From Draconibacterium sp. (GTDB lineage: Bacteria > Bacteroidota > Bacteroidia > Bacteroidales > Prolixibacteraceae): a stretch of DNA of 19,270 nucleotides. Below are positions 7,827 to 14,650 of this stretch, piece by piece; position 1 is the stretch's first letter, and each line of letters starts with the position of its first letter. The stretch covers positions 1-19,270 of the forward strand of contig JAUVDE010000013.1 of assembly GCA_030595485.1 (NCBI GenBank). Direction: 5' to 3'. The notes beneath the pieces were generated by a model. It did no database searches. It was not told the origin of the DNA and was given only the letters and a program-made list of their open reading frames with translations. Both the position numbers and the translations under genes were made by a program.

Positions 7827-9950
7827 TTATTCCGAAAGTGTTTCTACGCCCATGTTATAAAGCGTAAATCCAAAAATATCGGCATACTGCTCAATCGTTT
7901 TGCTAACCGGTGTACCAGCTCCGTGACCTGCGTTGGTTTCAATACGAATAAGTGTTGGATTGCTACCGGTTTGTTTGTCTTGTAAGGCTGCAGCAAACTT
8001 AAAACTGTGTGCTGGAACAACACGGTCGTCATGATCTCCAGTAGTTACCAAAGTAGCAGGATATTCAATATCTGCTTTTACGTTGTGAACAGGAGAATAG
8101 CCGTTCAGGTAATCAAACATTGCTTTGTTGTCTTCTGATGTTCCATAATCGTATGCCCAGCCAGCTCCCGATGTAAATGTGTGGTAACGCAACATGTCTA
8201 AAACGCCAACAGCCGGAAGTGCCACTTTTATTAGGTCGGGGCGTTGTAACATAACCGCTCCAACCAATAGCCCACCATTCGAACCACCTCGAATGGCAAG
8301 TTTCGCACTCGATGTGTAGTTGGTTTCAATTAAATATTCGCCGGCAGCAATAAAATCATCAAAAACATTTTGCTTTTGAAGTTTGGTTCCTGCGTCATGC
8401 CATTTTTTGCCATACTCGCCACCACCACGCAAATTAGCCACCGCATAAATTCCGCCTTGCTCAAGCCAAACAGCGTTGGTCACCGAAAAGCTTGGTGTCA
8501 TGCTAATATTAAACCCACCGTAACCATATAAAATAGTTGGGTTTTGTCCGTTTAATTCAACACCCTTTTTGAGGGTGATTATCATCGGAACCTTTGTGCC
8601 ATCTTTCGAACTATAGAAAACCTGTTTGCTCTCAAAATTTTCAGGATTAAAATCAATCTCAGGTTTGCGGAAAAGCTCCGACTTGCCATTTTCGAAATCG
8701 TATTTGTAAATACTTCCTGGCGTGGTGTAATTGGTGAAAGAATAGTACATTTCAGTATCTTTCTTTTTGGAGCCAAACCCGCTGGCTGTTCCAACTCCCG
8801 GAAGCTCAACTTCACGAATCAACTTTCCGTTGTAATCATATTGGAATACTTTCGAAACAGCATCAATCATATAAGTAGCAAAGAAATAGCCACTGCCAGT
8901 TGATGAGCTTAGTACATTTTTAGTTTCAGGAATAAAATCAACCCAGTTTTCAGGCGTTGGATTGTTAAAATAACACACAACAACTCTTTTGTTAGGCGCA
9001 TTTAAGTTCGTCGATAAGTAGAGTTTACTTCCGACATTTTCAATTACATGTGTGTCGCTACTGTCATCGCCAATAACTGTAACTAATTTGCTGTTTTTCT
9101 TTTTTAAGTCTTTGACGAAAAGTTTATTACCCGATGTGGAAATACTGGCTGTAATAACCAAGTATCTGTTGTCGTCGGTCGTATAACCACCAACGTAACG
9201 ATGTTTCTCGCTAGCTGTTCCGCCAAAAATAAGTTCATCATTTTTCTGGTTGGTGCCAAGCTCGTGGTAATACAATTTATGCTGATCGGTTTTTGCCGAA
9301 AGCTCGCTTCCTTTTGGTTTGTCGTAACTCGAATAAAAGAAACCATCGTTGGCTTTCCACGAAATTCCGCTAAATTTAATGTCAACTAAAGTGTCGCCCA
9401 TTTGTTCCATGGTTTTGGTACTCATGATAATAACTTTCCGCCAGTCGCTTCCACCTTCAGAAATAGCATAAGCAGCAATTTTACCATTATCAGAAAAACT
9501 TAAATCACTTAGCGACGTTGTTCCATCGGTAGCAAATGTATTTGGGTCAAGGAAAACTTTTGCAGTTGATGGGGCTTCACCTGTTTTAAAGCGGTAAACT
9601 ACATATTGATTTTGTAAACCATCGTTTTTGTAGAAATAGGTCCAATCACCTTCTTTAAACGGTGCCCCTACTTTTTCGTAGTTCCATAGTGTTGATAATC
9701 TCTCTTTTAATTCAGCTCTAAACGGAATGTTATTCAGGTAATTGAATGTTACTTCGTTTTGTGCTTTAACCCATTCTCCGGTTTCTGCCGAGTGGTCATC
9801 TTCCAACCAACGATAAGGGTCGGCAACTTCAATGCCAAAATAGCTGTCTTTTACATCTCCTTTTTTTGTCACAGGATATTCAATTTGTGGTTTCTTTTCG
9901 CTGCAAGCAAAAAAGAGAACCGTTACCAATAATAAAATAGTGTTTTTCAT
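7827..9950 (-). CDS. Prolyl oligopeptidase family serine peptidase (S9A), lipoprotein
   Basis: This 707-residue enzyme cleaves short peptides after proline. It begins with a lipoprotein signal (MKNTILLLVTVLFFAC, Cys16), so it is anchored in the envelope and probably faces the periplasm; this differs from the cytosolic animal enzyme. Residues about 22-75 are the N-terminal part of the hydrolase domain (ADPYRWLED at 43-51). Residues about 80-435 form the seven-bladed propeller, and the rest is the alpha/beta hydrolase. The triad is complete: Ser557 in GGSNGG, Asp641 in GDHDDRVVP, and His676 in NAGHGAG. ANLRGGGEYG (505-514) is the family motif near the oxyanion hole. Length is normal. It starts 13 bases after the stop of the 160-residue gene upstream, so the two may be cotranscribed. 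A strong terminator follows. Confidence 0.96.
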   Translation of the reverse strand: MKNTILLLVTVLFFACSEKKPQIEYPVTKKGDVKDSYFGIEVADPYRWLEDDHSAETGEWVKAQNEVTFNYLNNIPFRAELKERLSTLWNYEKVGAPFKEGDWTYFYKNDGLQNQYVVYRFKTGEAPSTAKVFLDPNTFATDGTTSLSDLSFSDNGKIAAYAISEGGSDWRKVIIMSTKTMEQMGDTLVDIKFSGISWKANDGFFYSSYDKPKGSELSAKTDQHKLYYHELGTNQKNDELIFGGTASEKHRYVGGYTTDDNRYLVITASISTSGNKLFVKDLKKKNSKLVTVIGDDSSDTHVIENVGSKLYLSTNLNAPNKRVVVCYFNNPTPENWVDFIPETKNVLSSSTGSGYFFATYMIDAVSKVFQYDYNGKLIREVELPGVGTASGFGSKKKDTEMYYSFTNYTTPGSIYKYDFENGKSELFRKPEIDFNPENFESKQVFYSSKDGTKVPMIITLKKGVELNGQNPTILYGYGGFNISMTPSFSVTNAVWLEQGGIYAVANLRGGGEYGKKWHDAGTKLQKQNVFDDFIAAGEYLIETNYTSSAKLAIRGGSNGGLLVGAVMLQRPDLIKVALPAVGVLDMLRYHTFTSGAGWAYDYGTSEDNKAMFDYLNGYSPVHNVKADIEYPATLVTTGDHDDRVVPAHSFKFAAALQDKQTGSNPTLIRIETNAGHGAGTPVSKTIEQYADIFGFTLYNMGVETLSE

Positions 9951-9963
9951 AGTGCATTTAGTA

Positions 9964-10446
9964 TTACATCAAACGTTTTTCTTGTCTTACTTTTGTATCT
10001 TTTCTGTAACCCCACACGTAGGTTGGCAAAAGTCCTAAGGCAAATCCTACGCAAAAGAGTTCGAGCTTTAGTTCTGTATTTAATTGCATTAAAAAATAAC
10101 CAAGTACTGTACCTGCTACAATTCCGAAAAAGGAAATTAAATAAGTGTAATAATAGGGGGTGTAAAAACGATGTTCTTTTTGCATGTGTTTCGAGAGGCG
10201 AGAGATAAGTTTGTCGTATTCTCTACGTTTTTTTCCGACCTTATTTATGGCTTCATCAATACTTTCTACTGTCTCCTGAATATTTTGAAGCTCTTTTTTG
10301 CAAGTAGGACAAGTGTGCGAAAATGAATCAACGCGTACGAGGTTTCGTTTGAATTCATCGATACGAAAAAAACGAATGTCTTTTTCGTTAACACCTTTTA
10401 GTTTCTTATCAACTTGAGCTTTTAATTCTTCTGAGACTGAATTCAT
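9964..10446 (-). CDS. Small two-TM membrane protein with CPTC motif, unknown function
   Basis: This 160-residue protein is not recognised. The N-terminal third is charged (MNSVSEELKAQVDKKLKG). A CPTC motif lies at 46-49, then a helical, possibly coiled-coil stretch (about 50-92), then two hydrophobic segments (about 100-121 and 127-146) joined by a short loop, and a basic tail. H87 and H92 follow the helix, so C46/C49/H87/H92 could bind zinc; this is inference from residue pattern only. The two TMs close together predict a helical hairpin with both ends on the same side, probably the cytoplasm given the basic tail. There is no signal peptide. It precedes the oligopeptidase lipoprotein by 13 bases on the same strand, so the genes are likely cotranscribed. 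Confidence 0.8.
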   Translation of the reverse strand: MNSVSEELKAQVDKKLKGVNEKDIRFFRIDEFKRNLVRVDSFSHTCPTCKKELQNIQETVESIDEAINKVGKKRREYDKLISRLSKHMQKEHRFYTPYYYTYLISFFGIVAGTVLGYFLMQLNTELKLELFCVGFALGLLPTYVWGYRKDTKVRQEKRLM

Positions 10447-10512
10447 TCAATAAAATTTTATGGTGAAGTTAGAAAAAGGAATGGAAAAGTTGCTGTGGAA
10501 TAGTCATAGTCC

Positions 10513-10545
10513 ATTCATCTCCCGGCTTGAGCCCGGGTGATGAAT
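10513..10545. repeat. REP-like imperfect palindrome, copy 1
   Basis: ATTCATC-T-CCCGG pairs with the arm ending CCGGG-T-GATGAAT around a TTGA-containing tip, with a T-T mismatch inside the stem. Copy 2, 24 bases away, carries the same core in inverted orientation. The pair sits between the 160-residue gene and the pnp terminator, the usual place for extragenic palindromes. Confidence 0.6.
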
Positions 10546-10569
10546 AAAAATGGAGATATCTTGGAAATA

Positions 10570-10601
10570 CTTATCACCCGAACTTAGAGTCGGGAGATAA
10601 G
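10570..10601. repeat. REP-like imperfect palindrome, copy 2 (inverted relative to copy 1)
   Basis: CTTATC-A-CCCGA pairs with TCGGG-A-GATAAG. Its reverse complement matches copy 1 at about 20 of 26 core positions, and the internal mismatch (A-A here, T-T on the other strand) falls at the same place as in copy 1. That shared asymmetry suggests common origin rather than two chance hairpins. Confidence 0.6.
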
Positions 10602-10610
10602 CAGGTACAC

Positions 10611-10642
10611 AAAAAACGCCCTGCCAAATGACAGAGCGTTTT
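10611..10642 (-). terminator. Rho-independent terminator of pnp
   Basis: On the minus strand AAAACGCTCTGTC (10642-10630) pairs along 13 positions with GGCAGGGCGTTTT (10625-10613), with two or three G-U pairs and a four-base loop, and runs straight into a T-tract. It starts 28 bases after the pnp stop. Confidence 0.88.
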
Positions 10643-10670
10643 AATATCTAGATTAAATCTAATTTAGTTT

Positions 10671-12974
10671 TTAGTCGTTATCGTTGTTAGTGCGACGTGG
10701 TCTGAAATCTGGACGATCTCCACCTCTACGATCATCACGACGACGGTCTCCGCCTCTGCGATCACCACCTCTTCTGTCGTCACCACCTCTGAAATCTCTT
10801 CTTGGTGGACGGCTTTCTCTTGGCGGACGCTCAACATAACCTTCTGGTTTTGGAAGAAGCACTTTACGCGAAAGTTTCAATTTGCCGGTTTTTTCATCAA
10901 CACCGATTAATTTAACTTCAAGTGTTTCACCTTCTTTTGTGAAATCTTCTGCCGCTTCAACACGGTTCCAATCCATTTCAGAGATGTGAAGTAAACCTTC
11001 TTTTCCAGGAATAATTTCGATAAATGCACCAAACGATACTACCGATTTTACTTTACCTTGGTAAATTTCGCCAACCTCAGGAAGTGCAGTAATTGCCTTA
11101 ATTTTAGCTTTTGCAGCTTCAATTGGCTCAAGTCCTTGTCCCGAAATTTCTACTTTACCTTGGTCGTCAACTTCTTCAATTACAATAACTGTTTGAGTTT
11201 CTTCCTGAATAGCTTGAATTACTTTTCCGCCAGGTCCGATAATTGCACCAATCATGTCCTTCGGAATCATAACTGTTTCAATACGTGGAACATTTGGTTT
11301 GTAATCTGCGCGTGGCTCAGGAATTACTTTTAACATTTCACCTAAAATGTGTAAACGACCCTCTTTTGCTTGTTGAAGCGCTTGTGCCAAAACTTCGTAA
11401 GGAAGTCCGTCAACTTTAATATCCATTTGAGTTGCGGTAATTCCGTCAACTGTTCCGGTTACTTTAAAGTCCATGTCGCCCAAGTGGTCTTCATCACCCA
11501 AAATGTCAGAAAGTACAGCAAATTTCTTTGCCCCTTCGTCGGTAATTAATCCCATTGCGATACCCGACACTGGTTTTTTAATTTTAATACCTGCGTCCAT
11601 CATTCCCATTGTTCCCGCACAAACAGTTGCCATCGACGATGAACCGTTTGATTCTAAAATATCAGAAACAATACGTAGTACGTATGGGAAATCATCCGGA
11701 AGCATTTTTTTCAAACCACGGAAAGCAAGATTACCGTGACCAATTTCACGACGACTAGTTCCACGAGGTGTTCTTGAATCTCCTACACAAAATGGAGGGA
11801 AATTGTAGTGCAACAAGAATTTTTCAGTTCCCTGATAGGTTGCATTATCAATTTTTTTAATGTCCATTTTTGTACCCAATGTAACCGAAGTTAACGATTG
11901 AGTTTCGCCACGAGTAAAAATAGCAGAACCGTGAGATCCAGGTAAATAGCTGGTTTCTCCCCAAATAGGGCGAATTTCGTCGGTTGCTCTTCCGTCTAAA
12001 CGAATTCCATCGTCAAGAACCATGCGGCGCATGGCATCTTTTTCAACGTCGTGGTAATATTTTTTGATAAGGCCAACATGCAAATTCATGTCAATCTCTT
12101 CGTTCTCAGCGTTTGCTTCTTTGTATTTTTCAATAAACTCATCACGAATTAAATTGAAAGACTCAATACGTTTGCTTTTGTTCGTGAGTTGTTGTTTGGC
12201 AACTTCTAAACAAGGTGCGTAAGTTTCGGCTTTTACTTTTTCGCGAAGTGCTTCATCGTTTGTCTCGTGACAATATTCACGTTTAACAACTCCTAACTCA
12301 GCTGCAAGTTCTTCCTGAACTTTACAATGTTTTTTAATTTCTTCGTGAGCTATTTTAATAGCCTCTAACATCACTTCTTCCGAAACTTCATCCATTTCGC
12401 CTTCAACCATCATAATGTTGTCGTACGAAGCACCAACCATTATTTCCATGTCGGCTTCTGCCATTTGCGAGCGAGTAGGATTAATCACAAATTCGCCGTT
12501 AAGACGAGCAACTCTACATTCCGAAATTGGTGTTTCAAAAGGAACATCTGAAACAGCGATAGCTGCCGAAGCTGCTAAACCAGCCAATGCATCAGGCATG
12601 TCTTCTGTGTTTGCCGAAATCAATGAAATCATCATTGCAGTTTCAGCGTGGAAGTCTGCCGGGAAAAGTGGACGTAGTGCGCGGTCTACTAAACGGGCTA
12701 CCAAAACTTCGTCATCACTCGGACGAGCTTCTCTTTTCAAAAAACCTCCTGGGAAACGACCTGTTGCCGAGAATTTCTCGCGGTAATCAACAGATAATGG
12801 CATAAAATCCACATCTTCTCTGGCATCTTGTGCCGAAACCACAGTAGCTAATAACATGGTGTCTCCCATGCGTACTACAACCGATCCGTCGGCTTGTTTT
12901 GCCAATTTTCCGGTTTCAATGGTAATAGACCTGCCGTCGGCAAGTTCAATTGTCTTAATTGTTGCGTTTACCAT
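10671..12974 (-). CDS. pnp: Polyribonucleotide nucleotidyltransferase (PNPase)
   Basis: This 767-residue enzyme carries out phosphate-dependent 3'-to-5' RNA degradation as a trimer. The domain order is complete: RNase PH-like 1 (about 5-145), helical linker (about 150-320), RNase PH-like 2 (about 325-550) with FTRGETQ and the Asp-rich DEDHLGDMDFKVTGT active site (495-508), KH domain (about 565-625, GPGG loop near 580-583) and S1 domain (about 635-705). Residues 715-767 are an unusual Arg/Gly/Asp-rich tail with repeated GGDRR units, making it longer than the roughly 700-710-residue E. coli type. rpsO lies immediately upstream, the conserved rpsO-pnp order, but a terminator separates them, so pnp needs its own promoter or read-through; none is clear in 12975-13035. 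Confidence 0.98.
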   Translation of the reverse strand: MVNATIKTIELADGRSITIETGKLAKQADGSVVVRMGDTMLLATVVSAQDAREDVDFMPLSVDYREKFSATGRFPGGFLKREARPSDDEVLVARLVDRALRPLFPADFHAETAMMISLISANTEDMPDALAGLAASAAIAVSDVPFETPISECRVARLNGEFVINPTRSQMAEADMEIMVGASYDNIMMVEGEMDEVSEEVMLEAIKIAHEEIKKHCKVQEELAAELGVVKREYCHETNDEALREKVKAETYAPCLEVAKQQLTNKSKRIESFNLIRDEFIEKYKEANAENEEIDMNLHVGLIKKYYHDVEKDAMRRMVLDDGIRLDGRATDEIRPIWGETSYLPGSHGSAIFTRGETQSLTSVTLGTKMDIKKIDNATYQGTEKFLLHYNFPPFCVGDSRTPRGTSRREIGHGNLAFRGLKKMLPDDFPYVLRIVSDILESNGSSSMATVCAGTMGMMDAGIKIKKPVSGIAMGLITDEGAKKFAVLSDILGDEDHLGDMDFKVTGTVDGITATQMDIKVDGLPYEVLAQALQQAKEGRLHILGEMLKVIPEPRADYKPNVPRIETVMIPKDMIGAIIGPGGKVIQAIQEETQTVIVIEEVDDQGKVEISGQGLEPIEAAKAKIKAITALPEVGEIYQGKVKSVVSFGAFIEIIPGKEGLLHISEMDWNRVEAAEDFTKEGETLEVKLIGVDEKTGKLKLSRKVLLPKPEGYVERPPRESRPPRRDFRGGDDRRGGDRRGGDRRRDDRRGGDRPDFRPRRTNNDND

Positions 12975-13035
12975 AATTTAATAAATCAAATAAATTTTAA
13001 ATAATTACAATGGGTGGTGAGGCTTTGCAATTTAC

Positions 13036-13069
13036 AAAAAAGAAAGGCAATACCAATGCATTGCCTTTC
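13036..13069 (-). terminator. Rho-independent terminator between rpsO and pnp
   Basis: On the minus strand GAAAGGCAAT (13069-13060) pairs perfectly over 10 bp with ATTGCCTTTC (13051-13042), followed by a T-run (13041-13036). It begins 10 bases after the rpsO stop at 13080. Confidence 0.9.
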
Positions 13070-13079
13070 AATATAGTTT

Positions 13080-13349
13080 TTACTTACGTAAGTTCAACTC
13101 TTTGATAATCGCACGATAGCGTGTGATATCTTTTTTGATAAGGTAGTCTAACAAGCTTCTACGCTTACCTACCAATTTAATTAACGACCGGCGTGTGCTG
13201 TGGTCTTTTCTGTTGTCTTTCAGGTGTTCAGTTAAGTGATTAATTCTGAATGTGAACAATGCAATTTGACCTTCTGCACTTCCTGTGTCTGTAGCTGCTT
13301 TACCATGTTTGGCAAACAACTCTGTTTTTTTCTCTCCTGTTAAATACAT
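13080..13349 (-). CDS. rpsO: Small ribosomal subunit protein S15
   Basis: This 89-residue protein is the normal S15 length. It binds 16S rRNA early in 30S assembly. The sequence is characteristic throughout: GSAEGQIALFTFRINHLTEHLKDNRKDHSTRRSLIKLVGKRRSLLDYL, with the conserved DTGS...Q, HLK..KDH and R.L..LV..R..LL..L positions; the C-terminal helix follows (YRAIIKELNLRK). The start ATG at 13349 is standard. It has the clearest promoter in the window and a leader of about 70 bases with two small inverted repeats. In several bacteria S15 represses its own mRNA; whether that holds here is not known. It is followed by a strong terminator and then pnp. Confidence 0.98.
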   Translation of the reverse strand: MYLTGEKKTELFAKHGKAATDTGSAEGQIALFTFRINHLTEHLKDNRKDHSTRRSLIKLVGKRRSLLDYLIKKDITRYRAIIKELNLRK

Positions 13350-13358
13350 TTTTAAAGA

Positions 13359-13412
13359 ACTTTATTGTTATACAATGTTTAATCTGCAACAACGCGTTAG
13401 ATAGAAACAGAT
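13359..13412 (-). promoter_or_regulatory. Structured leader of rpsO, possible S15 autoregulation element
   Basis: The leader between the predicted transcription start (about 13422) and the rpsO ATG holds two inverted repeats. One is AATCTG...CAGATT spanning 13412-13381, and the other is a short ATTGT/ACAAT palindrome at about 13361-13373. S15 controls its own synthesis through leader RNA structures in several bacterial groups; this is only a candidate because the stems are short. Confidence 0.3.
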
Positions 13413-13428
13413 TAAAATTAATTGGCTG

Positions 13429-13459
13429 CAAAAGTATACAAAAGATTTTGATATTCAAA
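13429..13459 (-). promoter_or_regulatory. Bacteroidetes-type promoter of rpsO
   Basis: The minus strand reads TTTG (13459-13456), exactly 19 bases of spacer, then TACTTTTG (13436-13429). Both boxes match the published consensus for the primary sigma factor of Bacteroidota (TTTG at -33, TAnnTTTG at -7) without a mismatch. The transcription start would lie near 13422, giving a leader of about 70 bases. Confidence 0.85.
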
Positions 13460-13729
13460 TAGATAATGCAAAAATGAACTTGAATTATGTAATTGTGAGT
13501 GCCTTGCTTTATTTGTCTGATATATAGTTAAATAAAGGAGTTATTAACAAAGTCAAAAATATGGCTAAAAATAGATTTTGAGGAAGTTTTGTTCGCCTTT
13601 TTTGTGAGTTGTAGTTAACATATACACCATGTGTTGTTAATAAAAACGGCTTCTAGTCAATGGCTTACCCCAAATCATTAACTATAATTGTGTACCCTTA
13701 TTTTTTATCTTTAGATATTACATCTATAC

Positions 13730-13753
13730 AAGGGTGGCTGCTGAGCTACCCTT
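13730..13753 (-). terminator. Hairpin after the VWA-like lipoprotein gene
   Basis: AAGGGTAGC on the minus strand pairs with GCCACCCTT around a six-base loop, with one A-C mismatch. It begins 11 bases after the stop of the lipoprotein gene. No T-run follows on the minus strand, so it may be a weak terminator or an mRNA-end stabiliser. The plus-strand reading has a partly T-rich tail but no upstream gene. Confidence 0.4.
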
Positions 13754-13763
13754 TCTTCTTTCC

Positions 13764-14516
13764 CTAAATTTCCAAACTAGAACTAAACGTTACCGAAGCT
13801 CCCTGGAACTCTAACAGGCTAGTCCAAAATTGTTCCGAAAGGTTTATCTTTTCATCGTTTCCTGAAGTACGTGTGGCAATAATGTGAATTTCAAATTCAC
13901 TTAAATCAGGGAGTGCCGGGCCTTTTGTCGATAATTTCTCGATTGTAGCTTCGGGTTCAGCCATCATTTTTTCAATCTGGCTTTTCCAGTTTTTACCGTA
14001 AAAACTAAACTGAGAGCTATTTTCAAGCATGTCGGAATAAATAATTATGTATTTTCGGTCGGCATTCATCCGGCTCATTTTAATGCACTCGCGCGAAACC
14101 TTTTGATAGATTTTTGAAGCATTGGTTCCCCAGTCAGCTTTTTCTAAAACCTTGCCCATTGCGTCTTCCAGATTTGTGTAAAAGTGTTTCACTTCATCTA
14201 AGCGGTTTAAAGGATTTTCTCCCATCATACCTGTTTTTCCGGTTTCTATTTTTACTGTATGCGATTTCGAATCGGAAACTTCATTGATTAAAGAGAGCTT
14301 TACTTCGCCGCCTGAAAAACCACCGACTTCTTTGTCCAGTTTCATTAGCTTTAAAATCTTCGGCAGATTTTCAACCGAGAAGTTATCATCTTTAAAACGT
14401 TCGTCGGTAACGTCGATTAGTACACAAATGGCTGTGGTTTGTGGCGTTTCTGTTTTGCAAGAAATAAGCAAAGCGAGAAATGCAATTGTTGAGAATATTA
14501 TTTGAATTCGTTTCAT
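13764..14516 (-). CDS. VWA-like lipoprotein, function unknown
   Basis: From the ATG at 14516 this is a 250-residue lipoprotein with signal MKRIQIIFSTIAFLALLISC (Cys20). An upstream ATG at 14582 gives an extra 22 residues in front of the signal and is rejected. The mature part looks like a von Willebrand A-type Rossmann domain: a hydrophobic first strand AICVLIDVTDER (29-40) with Asp35 where the MIDAS DxSxS begins, a central strand KYIIIYSDMLENS (155-167) with Asp162 where the third metal residue is expected, and a late strand IHIIATRTSG. The motif is degenerate (DVTDE rather than DxSxS), so metal binding is uncertain. It follows the coiled-coil/four-TM gene on the same strand, with 134 bases and a palindrome between them. 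The two may act together at the envelope, but no known system is recognised. Confidence 0.8.
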   Translation of the reverse strand: MKRIQIIFSTIAFLALLISCKTETPQTTAICVLIDVTDERFKDDNFSVENLPKILKLMKLDKEVGGFSGGEVKLSLINEVSDSKSHTVKIETGKTGMMGENPLNRLDEVKHFYTNLEDAMGKVLEKADWGTNASKIYQKVSRECIKMSRMNADRKYIIIYSDMLENSSQFSFYGKNWKSQIEKMMAEPEATIEKLSTKGPALPDLSEFEIHIIATRTSGNDEKINLSEQFWTSLLEFQGASVTFSSSLEI

Positions 14517-14597
14517 TATTGTAAGTTTTAGATTTTGCGTCGCACGGTACACCTTGTTTTCAAATGTCTTTTGTAGACACATCCTATTTTACTTTGT

Positions 14598-14634
14598 TTG
14601 TAATCCCCGGCTTAAAAGCCGTGGAAATTTACAA
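14598..14634. repeat. Imperfect palindrome between the coiled-coil and VWA-like genes
   Basis: TTGTAATCC-C-CGGCT pairs with AGCCG-T-GGA...TTACAA around a TAAA loop, with a C-T mismatch and a three-base bulge. Its CCCGGCTT core resembles that of copy 1 at 10513-10545, so it may belong to a related class of extragenic palindromes. There is no T-run, so it is unlikely to be a plain terminator. Confidence 0.5.
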
Positions 14635-14650
14635 CGAGAACAACAAAATG

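Larger units (their letters stand above)
13350..13763. other. 414-base gene-free region: rpsO leader and promoter, no confident gene
   Basis: From right to left it holds a hairpin after the VWA-like gene (13730-13753), a roughly 260-base AT-rich stretch in which I see no convincing gene or RNA, the rpsO promoter (13429-13459) and the rpsO leader (13350-13428). The only open frame with an ATG on the plus strand around 13475 encodes 17 residues and is not supported. Confidence 0.6.

Noticed and set aside
12415..12786. A 123-residue open frame on the plus strand inside pnp
   Set aside because: It is antisense to the highly conserved RNase PH 1 region of PNPase and its sequence has no protein-like character; it is a coding shadow.
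13475..13528. A 17-codon hydrophobic frame (MNLNYVIV...) in the rpsO upstream region
   Set aside because: It is too short to support, has no ribosome site, and lies in AT-rich DNA where such frames are common.
13614..13641. Inverted repeat TTAACA...TGTTAA in the rpsO-VWA intergenic region
   Set aside because: The arms are only six bases in AT-rich DNA with a long loop, so this is within chance expectation.
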